The position numbers were made by a program, and so were the translations under genes. DNA of 64,000 nt from assembly GCF_000244895.1 (NCBI RefSeq), contig NZ_CM001441.1, positions 2,314,226-2,378,225 of the forward strand, written 5' to 3'. The notes under the pieces are model-generated. The model ran no database searches. It saw only the letters and a list, made by a program, of their open reading frames with translations, and was not told the DNA's origin. Of the stretch, positions 10,325-18,136 are shown piece by piece. The DNA is from Desulfosporosinus youngiae DSM 17734. GTDB lineage: Bacteria > Bacillota > Desulfitobacteriia > Desulfitobacteriales > Desulfitobacteriaceae. Position 1 is the stretch's first letter; the number at the start of each line of letters is the position of its first letter.

Positions 10325-10624
10325 ATGAAGATTATTAAAAACGACCTGAAAGAAACTAGGGAAAAACTCATTTATGAGCATTTGTTAAACCTTAATGAGA
10401 ACAACGATACATTTGCAGTTGAATTGGATAATTTTGATGTAAGAATTCATTCAACGTCTGAAAATGACGACGCAATTATTTGTTTGAAAAAGGAGTTTTT
10501 TCACAGAAGTACGTGTGAGCCTGTAGGGCCTTATAGTCCTCTGATTATTTTTTACGACCTTAATGAAAGGTATCGATTAATATTCAATGCGGATGATACA
10601 TTTACTATCAAGACATTGGATTAA
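10325..10624 (+). CDS. conserved-type hypothetical protein, 99 aa
   Basis: I do not recognise this family. The product is small, acidic and soluble, with no signal peptide, membrane segment or metal motif. The sequence alternates hydrophobic and charged residues in a way that suggests a small alpha/beta fold (for example FAVELDNFDVRIHS and YRLIFNADDTFTIKTLD). Gene status is supported by a near-ideal ribosome site (AAGGAGGGTAATTTTA then ATG) and by the promoter at 10242-10270, which makes it a separate transcription unit from the glycogen operon. A stop and spacer of about 180 bases separate it from the membrane protein downstream. Function is unknown. Confidence 0.7.
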   Translation: MKIIKNDLKETREKLIYEHLLNLNENNDTFAVELDNFDVRIHSTSENDDAIICLKKEFFHRSTCEPVGPYSPLIIFYDLNERYRLIFNADDTFTIKTLD

Positions 10625-10805
10625 TAGTTATACCATTGACTTGTTATTGAAATTATGTGCTAAAAGGAATGCTGAGGCCGAAAAGAATTGTTCGAGAATT
10701 TGACATTGGGATTATTTCAGAGCATAATTATTATATTGGAATTTGCTGGAGATCTGATGCCGGCAAGGTTCTTTTCGAGTATGGGAAAAATGGAGAGAGG
10801 AAAAT

Positions 10806-11378
10806 TTGAAACATTTTATCGGAATCTTTCTAAAGGGTCTGCTTGTCTTAGCTCCGATCGTACTTACCTTCTATATTCTCTATAAAATGTTCTCAGTCAT
10901 GGATGGGTTATTTAAGGGAGTGCTGGAGAGTGCCGGATTATATTTTCCCGGACTTGGAGTGATCGTAACACTTGCTGCAATATTTCTGGTGGGTTTATTA
11001 GCCTCGAACTGGCTTACAAATCGGGTGTTAGATTACTTGGACAAAGTTCTGATTAAAGTTCCCCTGCTGGGCAATATCTATGGAATTATTAAAGACACTG
11101 TGAACTCCTTCTCAGCAAATAAAAAAGGCTTTTCCCGGTTAGTCATGGTTCATATGTCTAATGAACTTAAGCTTTTGGGATTCCTTACCAATGATGAAGA
11201 AAGCGCTTTTATTCCTAAAGACTATGTAGCGGTCTACTTAATGCAGTCAATGCAATGGGCCGGGAACCTGATTGTTGTACCCAAGGATCAAGTCCAGCTT
11301 CTCGAAGTCTCCTCCGAAGAAGCCTTGAAGTTTATCGCTTCGGCAGGACTTTTAAGCAAGAAAGCGGGTATAGACTAA
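10806..11378 (+). CDS. DUF502 family membrane protein
   Basis: The 190-aa protein starts at TTG 10806, supported by GGAGAGAGG just upstream. It has two transmembrane segments, roughly residues 4-25 (IFLKGLLVLAPIVLTFYILY) and 45-68 (LGVIVTLAAIFLVGLLASNW). The conserved DUF502 stretch KVPLLGNIYGIIKDTVNSFS follows, then a soluble beta-rich tail. The family is widespread in bacteria and lacks an agreed function. It is followed by a good terminator at 11449-11485, so this gene probably ends its transcript. Family assignment is by pattern recognition. Confidence 0.85.
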   Translation: MKHFIGIFLKGLLVLAPIVLTFYILYKMFSVMDGLFKGVLESAGLYFPGLGVIVTLAAIFLVGLLASNWLTNRVLDYLDKVLIKVPLLGNIYGIIKDTVNSFSANKKGFSRLVMVHMSNELKLLGFLTNDEESAFIPKDYVAVYLMQSMQWAGNLIVVPKDQVQLLEVSSEEALKFIASAGLLSKKAGID

Positions 11379-11448
11379 AGCCGGGATGAACGATTTATTT
11401 TTCATGTATGAAAATTCGGTATTTATAGGATAATTGCGTTGAATCAAA

Positions 11449-11485
11449 GTTTAAAGGCTTGTCTGGATCAGACAAGCCTTTAAAC
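11449..11485 (+). terminator. terminator after the DUF502 gene
   Basis: GTTTAAAGGCTTGTCTG pairs with CAGACAAGCCTTTAAAC around a four-base GATC centre. It lies between the DUF502 gene and the convergent DUF1540 gene, so it could serve both strands. Confidence 0.7.
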
Positions 11486-11518
11486 TTCATTTACAGTTCG
11501 GGATAAGAACGATACTGT

Positions 11519-11692
11519 TTATTCTGGAAGGAAGGTTGCACAGTCTGTCATTTCGCTGGTACTTGCATTAGGAGACTGCACTTCGATTTTCTCAGCATGA
11601 CAGTGATCTCCTGAACCGTAATAATGGCAAGTATTAACTAGACATTTGATCCCGCTGTTTGGCTGAGACATTTTAGTAACTTGCTTTGACAT
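11519..11692 (-). CDS. DUF1540 family small cysteine protein, 57 aa
   Basis: This gene is below the usual ORF length cut-off but is well supported. The ATG at 11692 (minus strand) sits 7 bases after AAGGAGG, and the frame of 57 codons stops at 11519. The translation has the DUF1540 cysteine layout: C17-x4-C22 in KCLVNTCHYYG, C31 in DHCHAEKIEV, and C51 in MTDCATF. DUF1540 proteins are short, probably metal-binding and common in Clostridia, often associated with sporulation. Role here is unknown. It is convergent with the DUF502 gene across a shared terminator, and nothing follows it on its own strand. Confidence 0.85.
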   Translation of the reverse strand: MSKQVTKMSQPNSGIKCLVNTCHYYGSGDHCHAEKIEVQSPNASTSEMTDCATFLPE

Positions 11693-11850
11693 TCAGTATT
11701 CCTCCTTAAAGTAAATTCCTAGTCTAATATCTCCAAAAAGTATGTTTTTATGTGTGTGATTTAGAAACTTTCATAAAGGGCAAGCTGTTAAAGATTTAAG
11801 TTTAAGCGGACAAGCATTTCAGGCTATAGTTCTGGTAAAGGGGTGGAAGA

Positions 11851-12282
11851 ATGGATTTAGATATCCTCAATAATAAACGCTTAAAACCTTATCAAGAGAA
11901 AGCCAAAGAGTATATGAACGATAAGAAAAAATCCTTAAATCTTCTCAATAATGCTTTGCGAAAGGCTGACGCCAAGCGAAGTTTGCTGGGCGAGGCATGG
12001 GAGAAATTTCAGCTTTTATTCGGAGTATTTAAAGACTGGATTAATGGCAGCTATACGGAAATGCCTGCCCGCTCGCTGCTTATGATTGTTCTGGGCATCA
12101 TCTACTTTGTGTCCCCCATAGATGGGGTGTTCGATTATATTCCCTTTGCGGGGTTAGTCGATGACGCGGCAGTGGCCGGCTTTGTTATATCCCAAATAAG
12201 TGTTGATCTTGAACGATATAAGCTCTGGAAAGTCGAATCTGAAAAAGGATTGGATGAACAAGAAGTAGGAGCCCCGCCTTGA
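11851..12282 (+). CDS. YkvA/DUF1232 family membrane protein
   Basis: The 143-aa protein carries the DUF1232 core at residues ~75-125: LLMIVLGIIYFVSPIDGVFD, then YIPFAGLVDDAAVAGFVI. The S-P-I-D and D-Y-I-P pieces define the family. One or two hydrophobic segments span this core, and the N-terminal 70 residues are charged and helical. The ATG at 11851 is preceded by AAAGGGGTGG. No biochemical role is established for the family. The gene stands alone between the DUF1540 gene and the cobalamin riboswitch. Confidence 0.82.
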   Translation: MDLDILNNKRLKPYQEKAKEYMNDKKKSLNLLNNALRKADAKRSLLGEAWEKFQLLFGVFKDWINGSYTEMPARSLLMIVLGIIYFVSPIDGVFDYIPFAGLVDDAAVAGFVISQISVDLERYKLWKVESEKGLDEQEVGAPP

Positions 12283-12369
12283 GATTCCCCTTCTTGTTCG
12301 CTGCAGTGCAAAAATTAAGCTTGTATTCTGCTTCTTCTTGTATTAAACTACGATTAATTCAATATTTAT

Positions 12370-12530
12370 TAGTTACAGGTGCCCTTAGATAGGGTGAATA
12401 GGGAACTGGGTGAGAATCCCGGACGGACCCACCACTGTAAAGAGGAGACTTATGCATTGTCCACTGGGAAACTGGGAAGGCGCATAGTGTCGATGATTCT
12501 TAGTCAGGAGACCTGCCTGTGATGTTTGTG
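12370..12530 (+). promoter_or_regulatory. cobalamin riboswitch controlling the CblS/ECF operon
   Basis: The conserved core elements appear in order: ACAGGTGCC at the 5' end, GGGAACTGGGTGAGAATCC, GGACGGACCCACCACTGTAA, and the B12 box AGTCAGGAGACCTGCC. The ends pair as ACAGGT with ACCTG. The element sits directly upstream of a terminator hairpin and corrinoid-salvage genes, so adenosylcobalamin or a related corrinoid should repress them. Confidence 0.93.
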
Positions 12531-12547
12531 AGTCATGAACAAAGGTA

Positions 12548-12608
12548 AAGTTCATGGTCCATTTTCTGATTCTTTTGTGACAAGAAAATGGACTGTGGAC
12601 TTTTTATT
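12548..12608 (+). terminator. riboswitch-controlled attenuator terminator
   Basis: GTCCATTTTCT (12557-12567) pairs with AGAAAATGGAC (12583-12593), extended imperfectly by AAGT/ACTT and followed by ACTTTTTATTTTT. It lies between the B12 box and the first gene, the usual position for the expression platform. Confidence 0.75.
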
Positions 12609-12635
12609 TTTGTTCATAGAAAGGGGGAGGAACGC

Positions 12636-13388
12636 TTGGGATATCTTGGTCGGGATGTTGAGGTTGTTTCCATAAATCAAGCACAATATCTGGTGGCTTC
12701 CTGTGATTCCTGCGGTGGGATTGGTATGAAAGAATTGGATGCCTATCAGATCTCTTGGTTTGTTACAGGAAAGCTGACCACACGAGTGGCCTTGCTGGAG
12801 GTTATTTCCACAGGTGCTGTGCCGCAAATGCTGACCGTAGCGATTTCTAATGAGCCGTACCCGACAGGAGATGAACTATTAAAAGGGGTGAATGATGAAC
12901 TCAAATCTGCCGGATTAACAACGTTGCCTATGTCGATAAGCACAGAGAAAAACATACCCACGCAGCAAACCGGTCTTGGGATCAGTGTGATTGGTGTGGC
13001 CGAAAAAGATAAGCTGCGTATTGGAACGGCTCAGCCAGGTGACGACATTTATTGTTTAGGATTTCCTAAGGTGGGTTCTGAACTGGATAATCCGGAGGAC
13101 CCGGAAATTGTACAAGTCAAAGCCGTGCAGGTTCTCTTAGGAATCTCAAGTATTCATGACATCCTTCCTATTGGGTCAAAAGGGATACGTGTGGAAGCGG
13201 ACGGACTTGCCGCTGCTGTAAACAGTCGTTTGCGCCTTGATCCGGCTCGCGCTCTTGATTTGGATAAATCGGCAGGGCCGTCTTCATGCCTTATTTTTTC
13301 ATCGCGATCCTTATCCTCCGGAGTCTTAGAGCAGGCCTTTTCGAGTTTTCCGGATTTGCCCCTGACGAGAATCGGTAAACTGTACTGA
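12636..13388 (+). CDS. cblS: AIR-synthase-like protein, probable alpha-ribazole kinase CblS
   Basis: The product is a small PurM/AIR-synthase-related protein, about 250 aa, resembling CblS, which phosphorylates alpha-ribazole during lower-ligand salvage for cobalamin. Evidence is the AIRS-like layout (DSCGGIGMKELDAY, then VTGKLTTRVALLEVISTGA, GIRVEADGLAAAV), the cobalamin riboswitch upstream and the ECF S component downstream, matching the known cblT-cblS pairing. I place the start at TTG 12636, five bases after GGGGAGG. An in-frame ATG at 12588 lies inside the terminator stem, so a start there would be odd. A selenophosphate or thiamine-phosphate kinase-like role is the alternative, but context argues against it. 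Confidence 0.68.
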   Translation: MGYLGRDVEVVSINQAQYLVASCDSCGGIGMKELDAYQISWFVTGKLTTRVALLEVISTGAVPQMLTVAISNEPYPTGDELLKGVNDELKSAGLTTLPMSISTEKNIPTQQTGLGISVIGVAEKDKLRIGTAQPGDDIYCLGFPKVGSELDNPEDPEIVQVKAVQVLLGISSIHDILPIGSKGIRVEADGLAAAVNSRLRLDPARALDLDKSAGPSSCLIFSSRSLSSGVLEQAFSSFPDLPLTRIGKLY

Positions 13389-13440
13389 AATGGAGATTTA
13401 ATTTTGTGCTTTGAACACTGCGAAAGGAATGACACTTTTT

Positions 13441-13956
13441 ATGAATAATTTAGGAACTAAATATCAGGAATCAAAACTCTCTCCTTGGAATGTCAAACGG
13501 TTGTCGATTATAGCTATTTTTATTGCCCTAAGTGCTGTAGGAGCACTTATAAAGATCCCAAGTCCCGTTGGAACCATTGGTATGGACTCGGCACCTGGAT
13601 TTTTCAGTGCCCTGGCCTTTGGCGGGCTAACGGGAGCCATCATCATAGCTTCCGGGCATTTGCTGACAGCAGCAGTTGCCGGATTTCCCATGACCATTCC
13701 GATTCATCTTTATGTTGCTGTACAAATGGCTTTGTGGGCTATAGTTTATCGCTGGGTGAATGAGAAACTCGGCTTGATTCCTGCTGTTATCGTCGGAATT
13801 ATTCTTAATGGGGTTGTCTCATCCTTTGCCATGCTGCCGTTCATGGGCATGGGAGGGGTAATGGGACTGATGCCTTTTCTCATTGTCGGAGCAGCTCTAA
13901 ACGTAATTATTTCTGCAGTAGCCTACAAAGCAATTAAGGGTAGCCGGCTCATTTAA
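13441..13956 (+). CDS. cblT: ECF transporter S component, CblT-like (alpha-ribazole)
   Basis: The ~171-aa membrane protein has five to six hydrophobic segments and a small-residue-rich N-terminal region (IAIFIALSAVGALIKIPSP, then ALAFGGLTGAIIIASGHLL), typical of substrate-binding S components of energy-coupling-factor importers. Position after the CblS-like gene and under a cobalamin riboswitch supports alpha-ribazole or another corrinoid precursor as substrate. I prefer ATG 13441, preceded by GAAAGGAATG, over an upstream TTG at 13411. Substrate is inferred from neighbours and not readable from the residues. Confidence 0.75.
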   Translation: MNNLGTKYQESKLSPWNVKRLSIIAIFIALSAVGALIKIPSPVGTIGMDSAPGFFSALAFGGLTGAIIIASGHLLTAAVAGFPMTIPIHLYVAVQMALWAIVYRWVNEKLGLIPAVIVGIILNGVVSSFAMLPFMGMGGVMGLMPFLIVGAALNVIISAVAYKAIKGSRLI

Positions 13957-13974
13957 GTGATGAGGTGAAAACCG

Positions 13975-15780
13975 TTGAAGACCTTGGAAACCATCAACGT
14001 CATAAAACGCTCTGAAAATGCCATCGAACTCCATAATATCTCCTACCGTTATCCCAACTCAGCGGAAGCAAGCTTAAAAAACATCAGCCTAACTGTGGAA
14101 AAGGGCAAGTTTATTCTCTTAATGGGGTCTACAGGAGCGGGGAAGACAACCTTGAGCTTATGCCTAAACGGCTTGATTCCACAGCTTCTGGAGGGGGAAT
14201 TAACAGGACAGGTGAGCGTAGCTGAAAAGAATGTCGGGAAAACAGCGGTACAGTCCTTGTCCAAGGTTCTTGGGCTTGTCTTACAGGACCCGGAGGCCCA
14301 AATTATTGGCCGGACGGTTGAGGAGGATACTGCTTTTGGTCCCCGCAATTTCCTGGTTCCTTTCGACGAGATTAAACATAAGGTCAATCAGACCTTAGAG
14401 AAGGTTCGTCTCAAAGGGTACAATCAACGCTTAACGGAGGAACTCTCAGGAGGAGAAAAACAACGCTTGGCGATTGCGGGTGTCCTGGTGATGGAACCTG
14501 AAATCTTAGTGCTGGACGAACCGACTTCAGAGCTTGATCCGACCGGACGAGCAGAAATCTATGAAATGCTGGATGATTTGCGAAAGAAAAAGGACTTAAC
14601 CATTCTGTTAGTCGAGCACTTCTGTGAAGAACTGATTCATAAGGCGGATGAGGTTGTTGTACTTAAGCAAGGGGAAATCGCCTGGAGGGGGCTTCCAACT
14701 GAACTTTTCCGCAATATTCCCCTCATGCATCAGTGGGGAATAAAACCGCTGCCGGTCAGTCAGATCGGATGGTATTTCTACGAAAAGGGCTGGATTGCCT
14801 TTGATGAAATCCCTTTAGATATCCCGTCTGCGGAAGACTTGATCAGAGCGCTGTTTCCCAAATATGGACAGGGACACCGGCCCGGGCCTGAGCCAAGACA
14901 AGGACAGGGTGAGGGATACCTTCTAAACCGGGAGCTGTCCCTGCCTGGGAAAGTAAGCTCAGTTAAAGTCAATGATCTGATTTACCACTACAACTCCGGA
15001 CAGCCCGCCTTGCGGGGAATTAATCTGACGATTGAACCGGGTGAGTTCGTGGCTTTAATCGGCCAAAACGGTGCTGGAAAAACAACCTTAGCGAAGCATT
15101 TTAATGGACTTTTAAAACCAACCCAGGGAGAGGTTATTGTTGAAGGCATGAATACCTTACAGTATGATACGTCTGATTTGTCAAAAACCATCGGATTCGT
15201 TTTTCAAAATCCGGATCATCAAATATTCTCCGCTACGGTTGAGAAAGAATTAGAGTTCGGCCTTAAAAATGCGGGCTTCAAAGGCCAGGAAATCAAAGAA
15301 CGAGTCGATCAGGTTCTTCGCTATACTGGGTTGGAAAGGTACCGGAGTGTTCACCCCTTTAGTTTGGGGAAAGGAGAACGGCAAATGATTGCCGTAGCCT
15401 CAATTCTTGTCCTAAAGCCTAAACTATTGATCATTGACGAACCGACCACCGGCTCAGACTGGGCAGGAGTCCGGTCGATGATGGCTTTGATTCGTAAACT
15501 CCACAGTGCAGGGACGACAATTATAATGATTAGCCATGATATGGACCTGGTTGCCCAATATGCTAAGAGGGTTATTGTCATAAACGATGGCAGGATTTTG
15601 TTAGACAGCACCCCTCAAGATGTTTTTGCTAAAGAACAAATTCTCCGTGACTCTGCCATTATTCCGCCGCAGCTCTGCAGGCTTTCCTCGCGATTGAAAG
15701 ACATTTTAGGAAATGAAATTTTTGTCGAATCAAGGGATTTTACGGCGATGTTCGAAAGACTGGAGAAGATAGGATGTTAG
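13975..15780 (+). CDS. ecfA: ECF transporter double ATPase (EcfA-EcfA' fusion)
   Basis: The 601-aa protein holds two ABC ATPase domains in one chain. Domain 1 has Walker A GSTGAGKTTL, Q-loop LVLQDPEAQII, signature LSGGEKQRLAIAGVL and Walker B LVLDEPTSELD. Domain 2 has Walker A GQNGAGKTTL, Q-loop FVFQNPDHQIF, signature FSLGKGERQMIAV and Walker B LLIIDEPTTGSD. The second signature is divergent (LGKGE for LSGGE). A linker near residues 295-320 is rich in P, G and Q. It would power the adjacent S and T components. The TTG start at 13975 follows GAGGTG, and the 3' end overlaps ecfT by 7 bases, indicating coupling. Confidence 0.93.
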   Translation: MKTLETINVIKRSENAIELHNISYRYPNSAEASLKNISLTVEKGKFILLMGSTGAGKTTLSLCLNGLIPQLLEGELTGQVSVAEKNVGKTAVQSLSKVLGLVLQDPEAQIIGRTVEEDTAFGPRNFLVPFDEIKHKVNQTLEKVRLKGYNQRLTEELSGGEKQRLAIAGVLVMEPEILVLDEPTSELDPTGRAEIYEMLDDLRKKKDLTILLVEHFCEELIHKADEVVVLKQGEIAWRGLPTELFRNIPLMHQWGIKPLPVSQIGWYFYEKGWIAFDEIPLDIPSAEDLIRALFPKYGQGHRPGPEPRQGQGEGYLLNRELSLPGKVSSVKVNDLIYHYNSGQPALRGINLTIEPGEFVALIGQNGAGKTTLAKHFNGLLKPTQGEVIVEGMNTLQYDTSDLSKTIGFVFQNPDHQIFSATVEKELEFGLKNAGFKGQEIKERVDQVLRYTGLERYRSVHPFSLGKGERQMIAVASILVLKPKLLIIDEPTTGSDWAGVRSMMALIRKLHSAGTTIIMISHDMDLVAQYAKRVIVINDGRILLDSTPQDVFAKEQILRDSAIIPPQLCRLSSRLKDILGNEIFVESRDFTAMFERLEKIGC

Positions 15781-16583
15781 AGTATTTGCCGGGGGATACC
15801 CTGATCCACCGCTTAGATGTACGCACTAAGATGCTGGGTTTCTTAGGGCTTATAATTAGTTCATTTCTTTTTCAAGATCCAAAGTATCAGCTCTTAATCC
15901 TTTTCTCTACAGGACTGCTGGCCTGCTGGATAAAAATTCCCCTGCAAAAGATCGGGAGAATGCTGCTTCCTTTGCTTCCTATCATCCTATCGATTATTCT
16001 AATCACAGGATTTACCTTTGCGCCTGAACGCTTTGATCGGACTTCCAGCCAGGCGATCCTCTTTTATGCTCTGCCGGGAGACCGATTAGGAGCAACCTTA
16101 GGGGGATTCCTGATGGGCACTACCTTTATCCTTCGTCTTTTGGGTATGATGATTGCTTCCTCGGTGTTGACGTTGACCACGTCTATGGATGATTTTACTG
16201 AATTTTTTCATAAAATGAGAGTTCCTGTTGAGGTTTCCATGATGCTGACGATGGCTATACGATTTATTCCGACCCTGGATAAAAAACGCCGGCTGATCTT
16301 AGAAGCACAAAAGGCGCGTGGTACTAAATTCAACGAAAAGGGGATCGCCGGTTCTATCCGATCCTACCTTACGATTATGATTCCTTTGTTTATCAATTCA
16401 ATTATGATGGCTAATTCATTATCCATGGCAATGCTGAATCGGGGGTATGGCTTGACACGAACTTGGACATCTATGGGCGAAATTAAGTTTGCCTCGAGGG
16501 ATTACCGGGCGATTACGTTCATAGTTTTGTTATTGATGCTGGCGGTTTTTGTCCGATTCGGACTGCATTTGGGAGTATTATAA
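15774..16583 (+). CDS. ecfT: ECF transporter T component (EcfT/CbiQ family)
   Basis: The 269-aa membrane protein is the scaffold joining the S component to the ATPases. It opens with LEYLPGDTLIHRLDVRTKM, the usual EcfT N-terminus, and has about five membrane segments. The coupling-helix motifs are visible as EAQKARGT (A-R-G) and MLNRGYG (second A-R-G-like motif, here N-R-G). The ATG lies inside the end of ecfA. With the S component and the double ATPase next to it, the cluster encodes a complete importer, unlike systems in which a lone S component shares a general ECF module. Confidence 0.93.
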   Translation: MLEYLPGDTLIHRLDVRTKMLGFLGLIISSFLFQDPKYQLLILFSTGLLACWIKIPLQKIGRMLLPLLPIILSIILITGFTFAPERFDRTSSQAILFYALPGDRLGATLGGFLMGTTFILRLLGMMIASSVLTLTTSMDDFTEFFHKMRVPVEVSMMLTMAIRFIPTLDKKRRLILEAQKARGTKFNEKGIAGSIRSYLTIMIPLFINSIMMANSLSMAMLNRGYGLTRTWTSMGEIKFASRDYRAITFIVLLLMLAVFVRFGLHLGVL

Positions 16584-16608
16584 GTTGGAAAATCCGGATT
16601 AGCTTTGC

Positions 16609-16639
16609 AAAAACGGCCGATGTCAATTCGGCCGTTTTT
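16609..16639 (+). terminator. terminator of the riboswitch-ECF operon
   Basis: AAAAACGGCCGA and TCGGCCGTTTTT form a perfect 12-bp stem with a seven-base loop, directly after ecfT, and end in a T run. Confidence 0.88.
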
Positions 16640-16649
16640 GTTAATAATC

Positions 16650-17030
16650 AGACTTTCATGCCGTTGTTACAGCACCATCAGATGGTGAAAACGGGAGTGC
16701 GCTTGGGTCGGGCAGTTTCGCCACATCCGTGCAAGATTAGTTAATTCGTGCGAAGACAGTGTCTTCGTACCGCAGCATTCCGAGGCTGGCCCACTCGCCG
16801 GTGCGGGACTTCGCCAAACCTCAGGGTAATACCTGATGTGAACCCGTGGCTACGTCTTCCCGCACCGTCTTGTGGGCTTTTAACGCCTCTCCATGCAATG
16901 GGTTCGCTTCTGTGGACGAAGCTGCCCTGCTTGCGGGTCTGGGGACTTTTCTGCATGTCTTTGGGGGGTTTTTCAGTGTAGCCGCTCATGCCGTCGCCGC
17001 GGCATCATCAAGGCATTGATAAGGTTTTAG
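16650..17030. repeat. GC-rich, hairpin-rich non-coding block, possible dispersed repeat
   Basis: This stretch is visibly more GC-rich than the DNA on either side and has no convincing gene. Open frames on both strands lack ribosome sites and read as low-quality arginine- and proline-rich peptides. It contains a perfect hairpin CACCATC-A-GATGGTG near 16672, a perfect GAAGAC-AGT-GTCTTC near 16752, and ATGCCG paired with CGGCAT near 16988. The mixture suggests a dispersed repeat or structured RNA, but no second copy lies in this window. Confidence 0.35.
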
Positions 17031-17069
17031 ATATGAGGAAAATACAAGGTTCATCGTACAGCTAGTTAA

Positions 17070-17279
17070 TCAGGAAAGGATATATTCTAAGAGTTCTTTT
17101 ACTTCTTTGGGGAGTATTATTCCCGTGCCATTGCATTCGGTACAAACGGGGAGGGGATCATCGAGTTTCTCCGGGGCCGGCTTTTCAACAATCGTTAATT
17201 TTTTATGTGTCAGGTTCACGATTCTGCCAATGCCAAAACACTTTGGACATTTTTTATCAAGAACATAACATTCACTCAT
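17070..17279 (-). CDS. small DnaJ-type CXXCXGXG zinc-ribbon protein
   Basis: The 69-aa product has two CXXCXGXG knuckles, CPKCFGIG near residue 11 and CTECNGTG near residue 47, separated by a charged linker with PAPEKLDDP. This is the zinc-binding arrangement of the DnaJ cysteine-rich region cut down to one zinc site. I choose ATG 17279, which has AAGGAGG nine bases upstream; an in-frame TTG two codons earlier is too close to that site. It lacks any J domain. Possible roles are thiol/redox or chaperone-adaptor functions; none is shown by context. It is on the same strand as yidC and the aminopeptidase but separated from them. Confidence 0.75.
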   Translation of the reverse strand: MSECYVLDKKCPKCFGIGRIVNLTHKKLTIVEKPAPEKLDDPLPVCTECNGTGIILPKEVKELLEYILS

Positions 17280-17457
17280 AACCAACGGCCTCCTTCGCTA
17301 TTAATATCTTTAATAGCATCATATTCAAAAGCGATATAAAAGAATATAATTTTGGTATTGTATTATTCTATGAATATGTGGATTTTCCGAAGGGCTTGTG
17401 GGTCAAGCGGCAAATGAAAGTAACTGCAAAAAAGCCCGGAATAACCGGGCTGGAGAA

Positions 17458-18111
17458 TTACGCCGTTTTTTCTGCCATTTGTTCAGGAGTAGGGATATTG
17501 AGGAACTTACGTTGGACAATGCTCAAAGAAAAGATCTTCATCTCAAGGAATTTCGAGACAGAGTTGACAATCCAGTAAGCACTGAGGGCAGCGGGGGCTT
17601 TCCATAGAAAAACTAATCCGATAACAACTGGAACAATATAAACGAATAAATTTTTGCCGTCCATGGTAAATCCGCTTAACCCTTGGGATAAACCGGCAAG
17701 CAATGGCAGGATGTGAAGATTGTCTATAGAGTGGACGCCGGAGATCCAGGGCAGGACATGGCTTCCGACGGATGAGTTTAAATTAAGAACAGAAAAGTAT
17801 AAAGAGAAGAAGATGGGTGCTTGAATTAAAAGGGGAATAAACATAGTAATGGAATTAACCTTATATTTAGAAGCCATCTTTAATATTTCTGCATTTGCCT
17901 TTTCTGTTTTATTTTTAAACTTATTAGTTAATATGGATTTCGCTTTATTGAAGTTTGATGTCAATAACTGAGCACGTTGTTGTTTCAAGGAAAATGGAAA
18001 AAGAAATATCTTAATTCCAATAGTCAATAGAGCTATGGCAAAAAACCAATCGTTTGTGAAGTTAATTAAAAAGCTTAATATTGATGAGAAAGTTGAACTG
18101 AAAATGTGCAT
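17458..18111 (-). CDS. yidC: YidC/Oxa1 family membrane protein insertase (short form)
   Basis: The 217-aa protein matches the Oxa1/YidC core: FLINFTNDWFFAIALLTIGI, a cytoplasmic charged loop with KNKTEKANAEILKMASKYKV, then MFIPLLIQAPIFFSLYFSVL and later ALSAYWIVNSVSKFLEM. About five membrane segments are expected. It inserts membrane proteins alone or with SecYEG. The signal peptide and lipobox of the SpoIIIJ/YqjG type are not evident, and the main chromosomal yidC normally sits by rnpA and dnaA, so this is probably an accessory paralogue. Start at ATG 18111 follows AAGGAGG. A small membrane-protein gene lies just upstream and may be cotranscribed. Confidence 0.88.
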   Translation of the reverse strand: MHIFSSTFSSILSFLINFTNDWFFAIALLTIGIKIFLFPFSLKQQRAQLLTSNFNKAKSILTNKFKNKTEKANAEILKMASKYKVNSITMFIPLLIQAPIFFSLYFSVLNLNSSVGSHVLPWISGVHSIDNLHILPLLAGLSQGLSGFTMDGKNLFVYIVPVVIGLVFLWKAPAALSAYWIVNSVSKFLEMKIFSLSIVQRKFLNIPTPEQMAEKTA

Positions 18112-18136
18112 TTAATTTTCCTCCTTAGTTTTTGTA

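Noticed and set aside
10688-10885. 65-codon ORF before the DUF502 gene
   Set aside because: It overlaps the DUF502 start in another frame and has no ribosome site; the DUF502 frame has clear membrane segments.
16748-16989. ORFs on both strands in the GC-rich block
   Set aside because: Arginine/proline/cysteine-rich translations without ribosome sites are what random GC-rich sequence gives.
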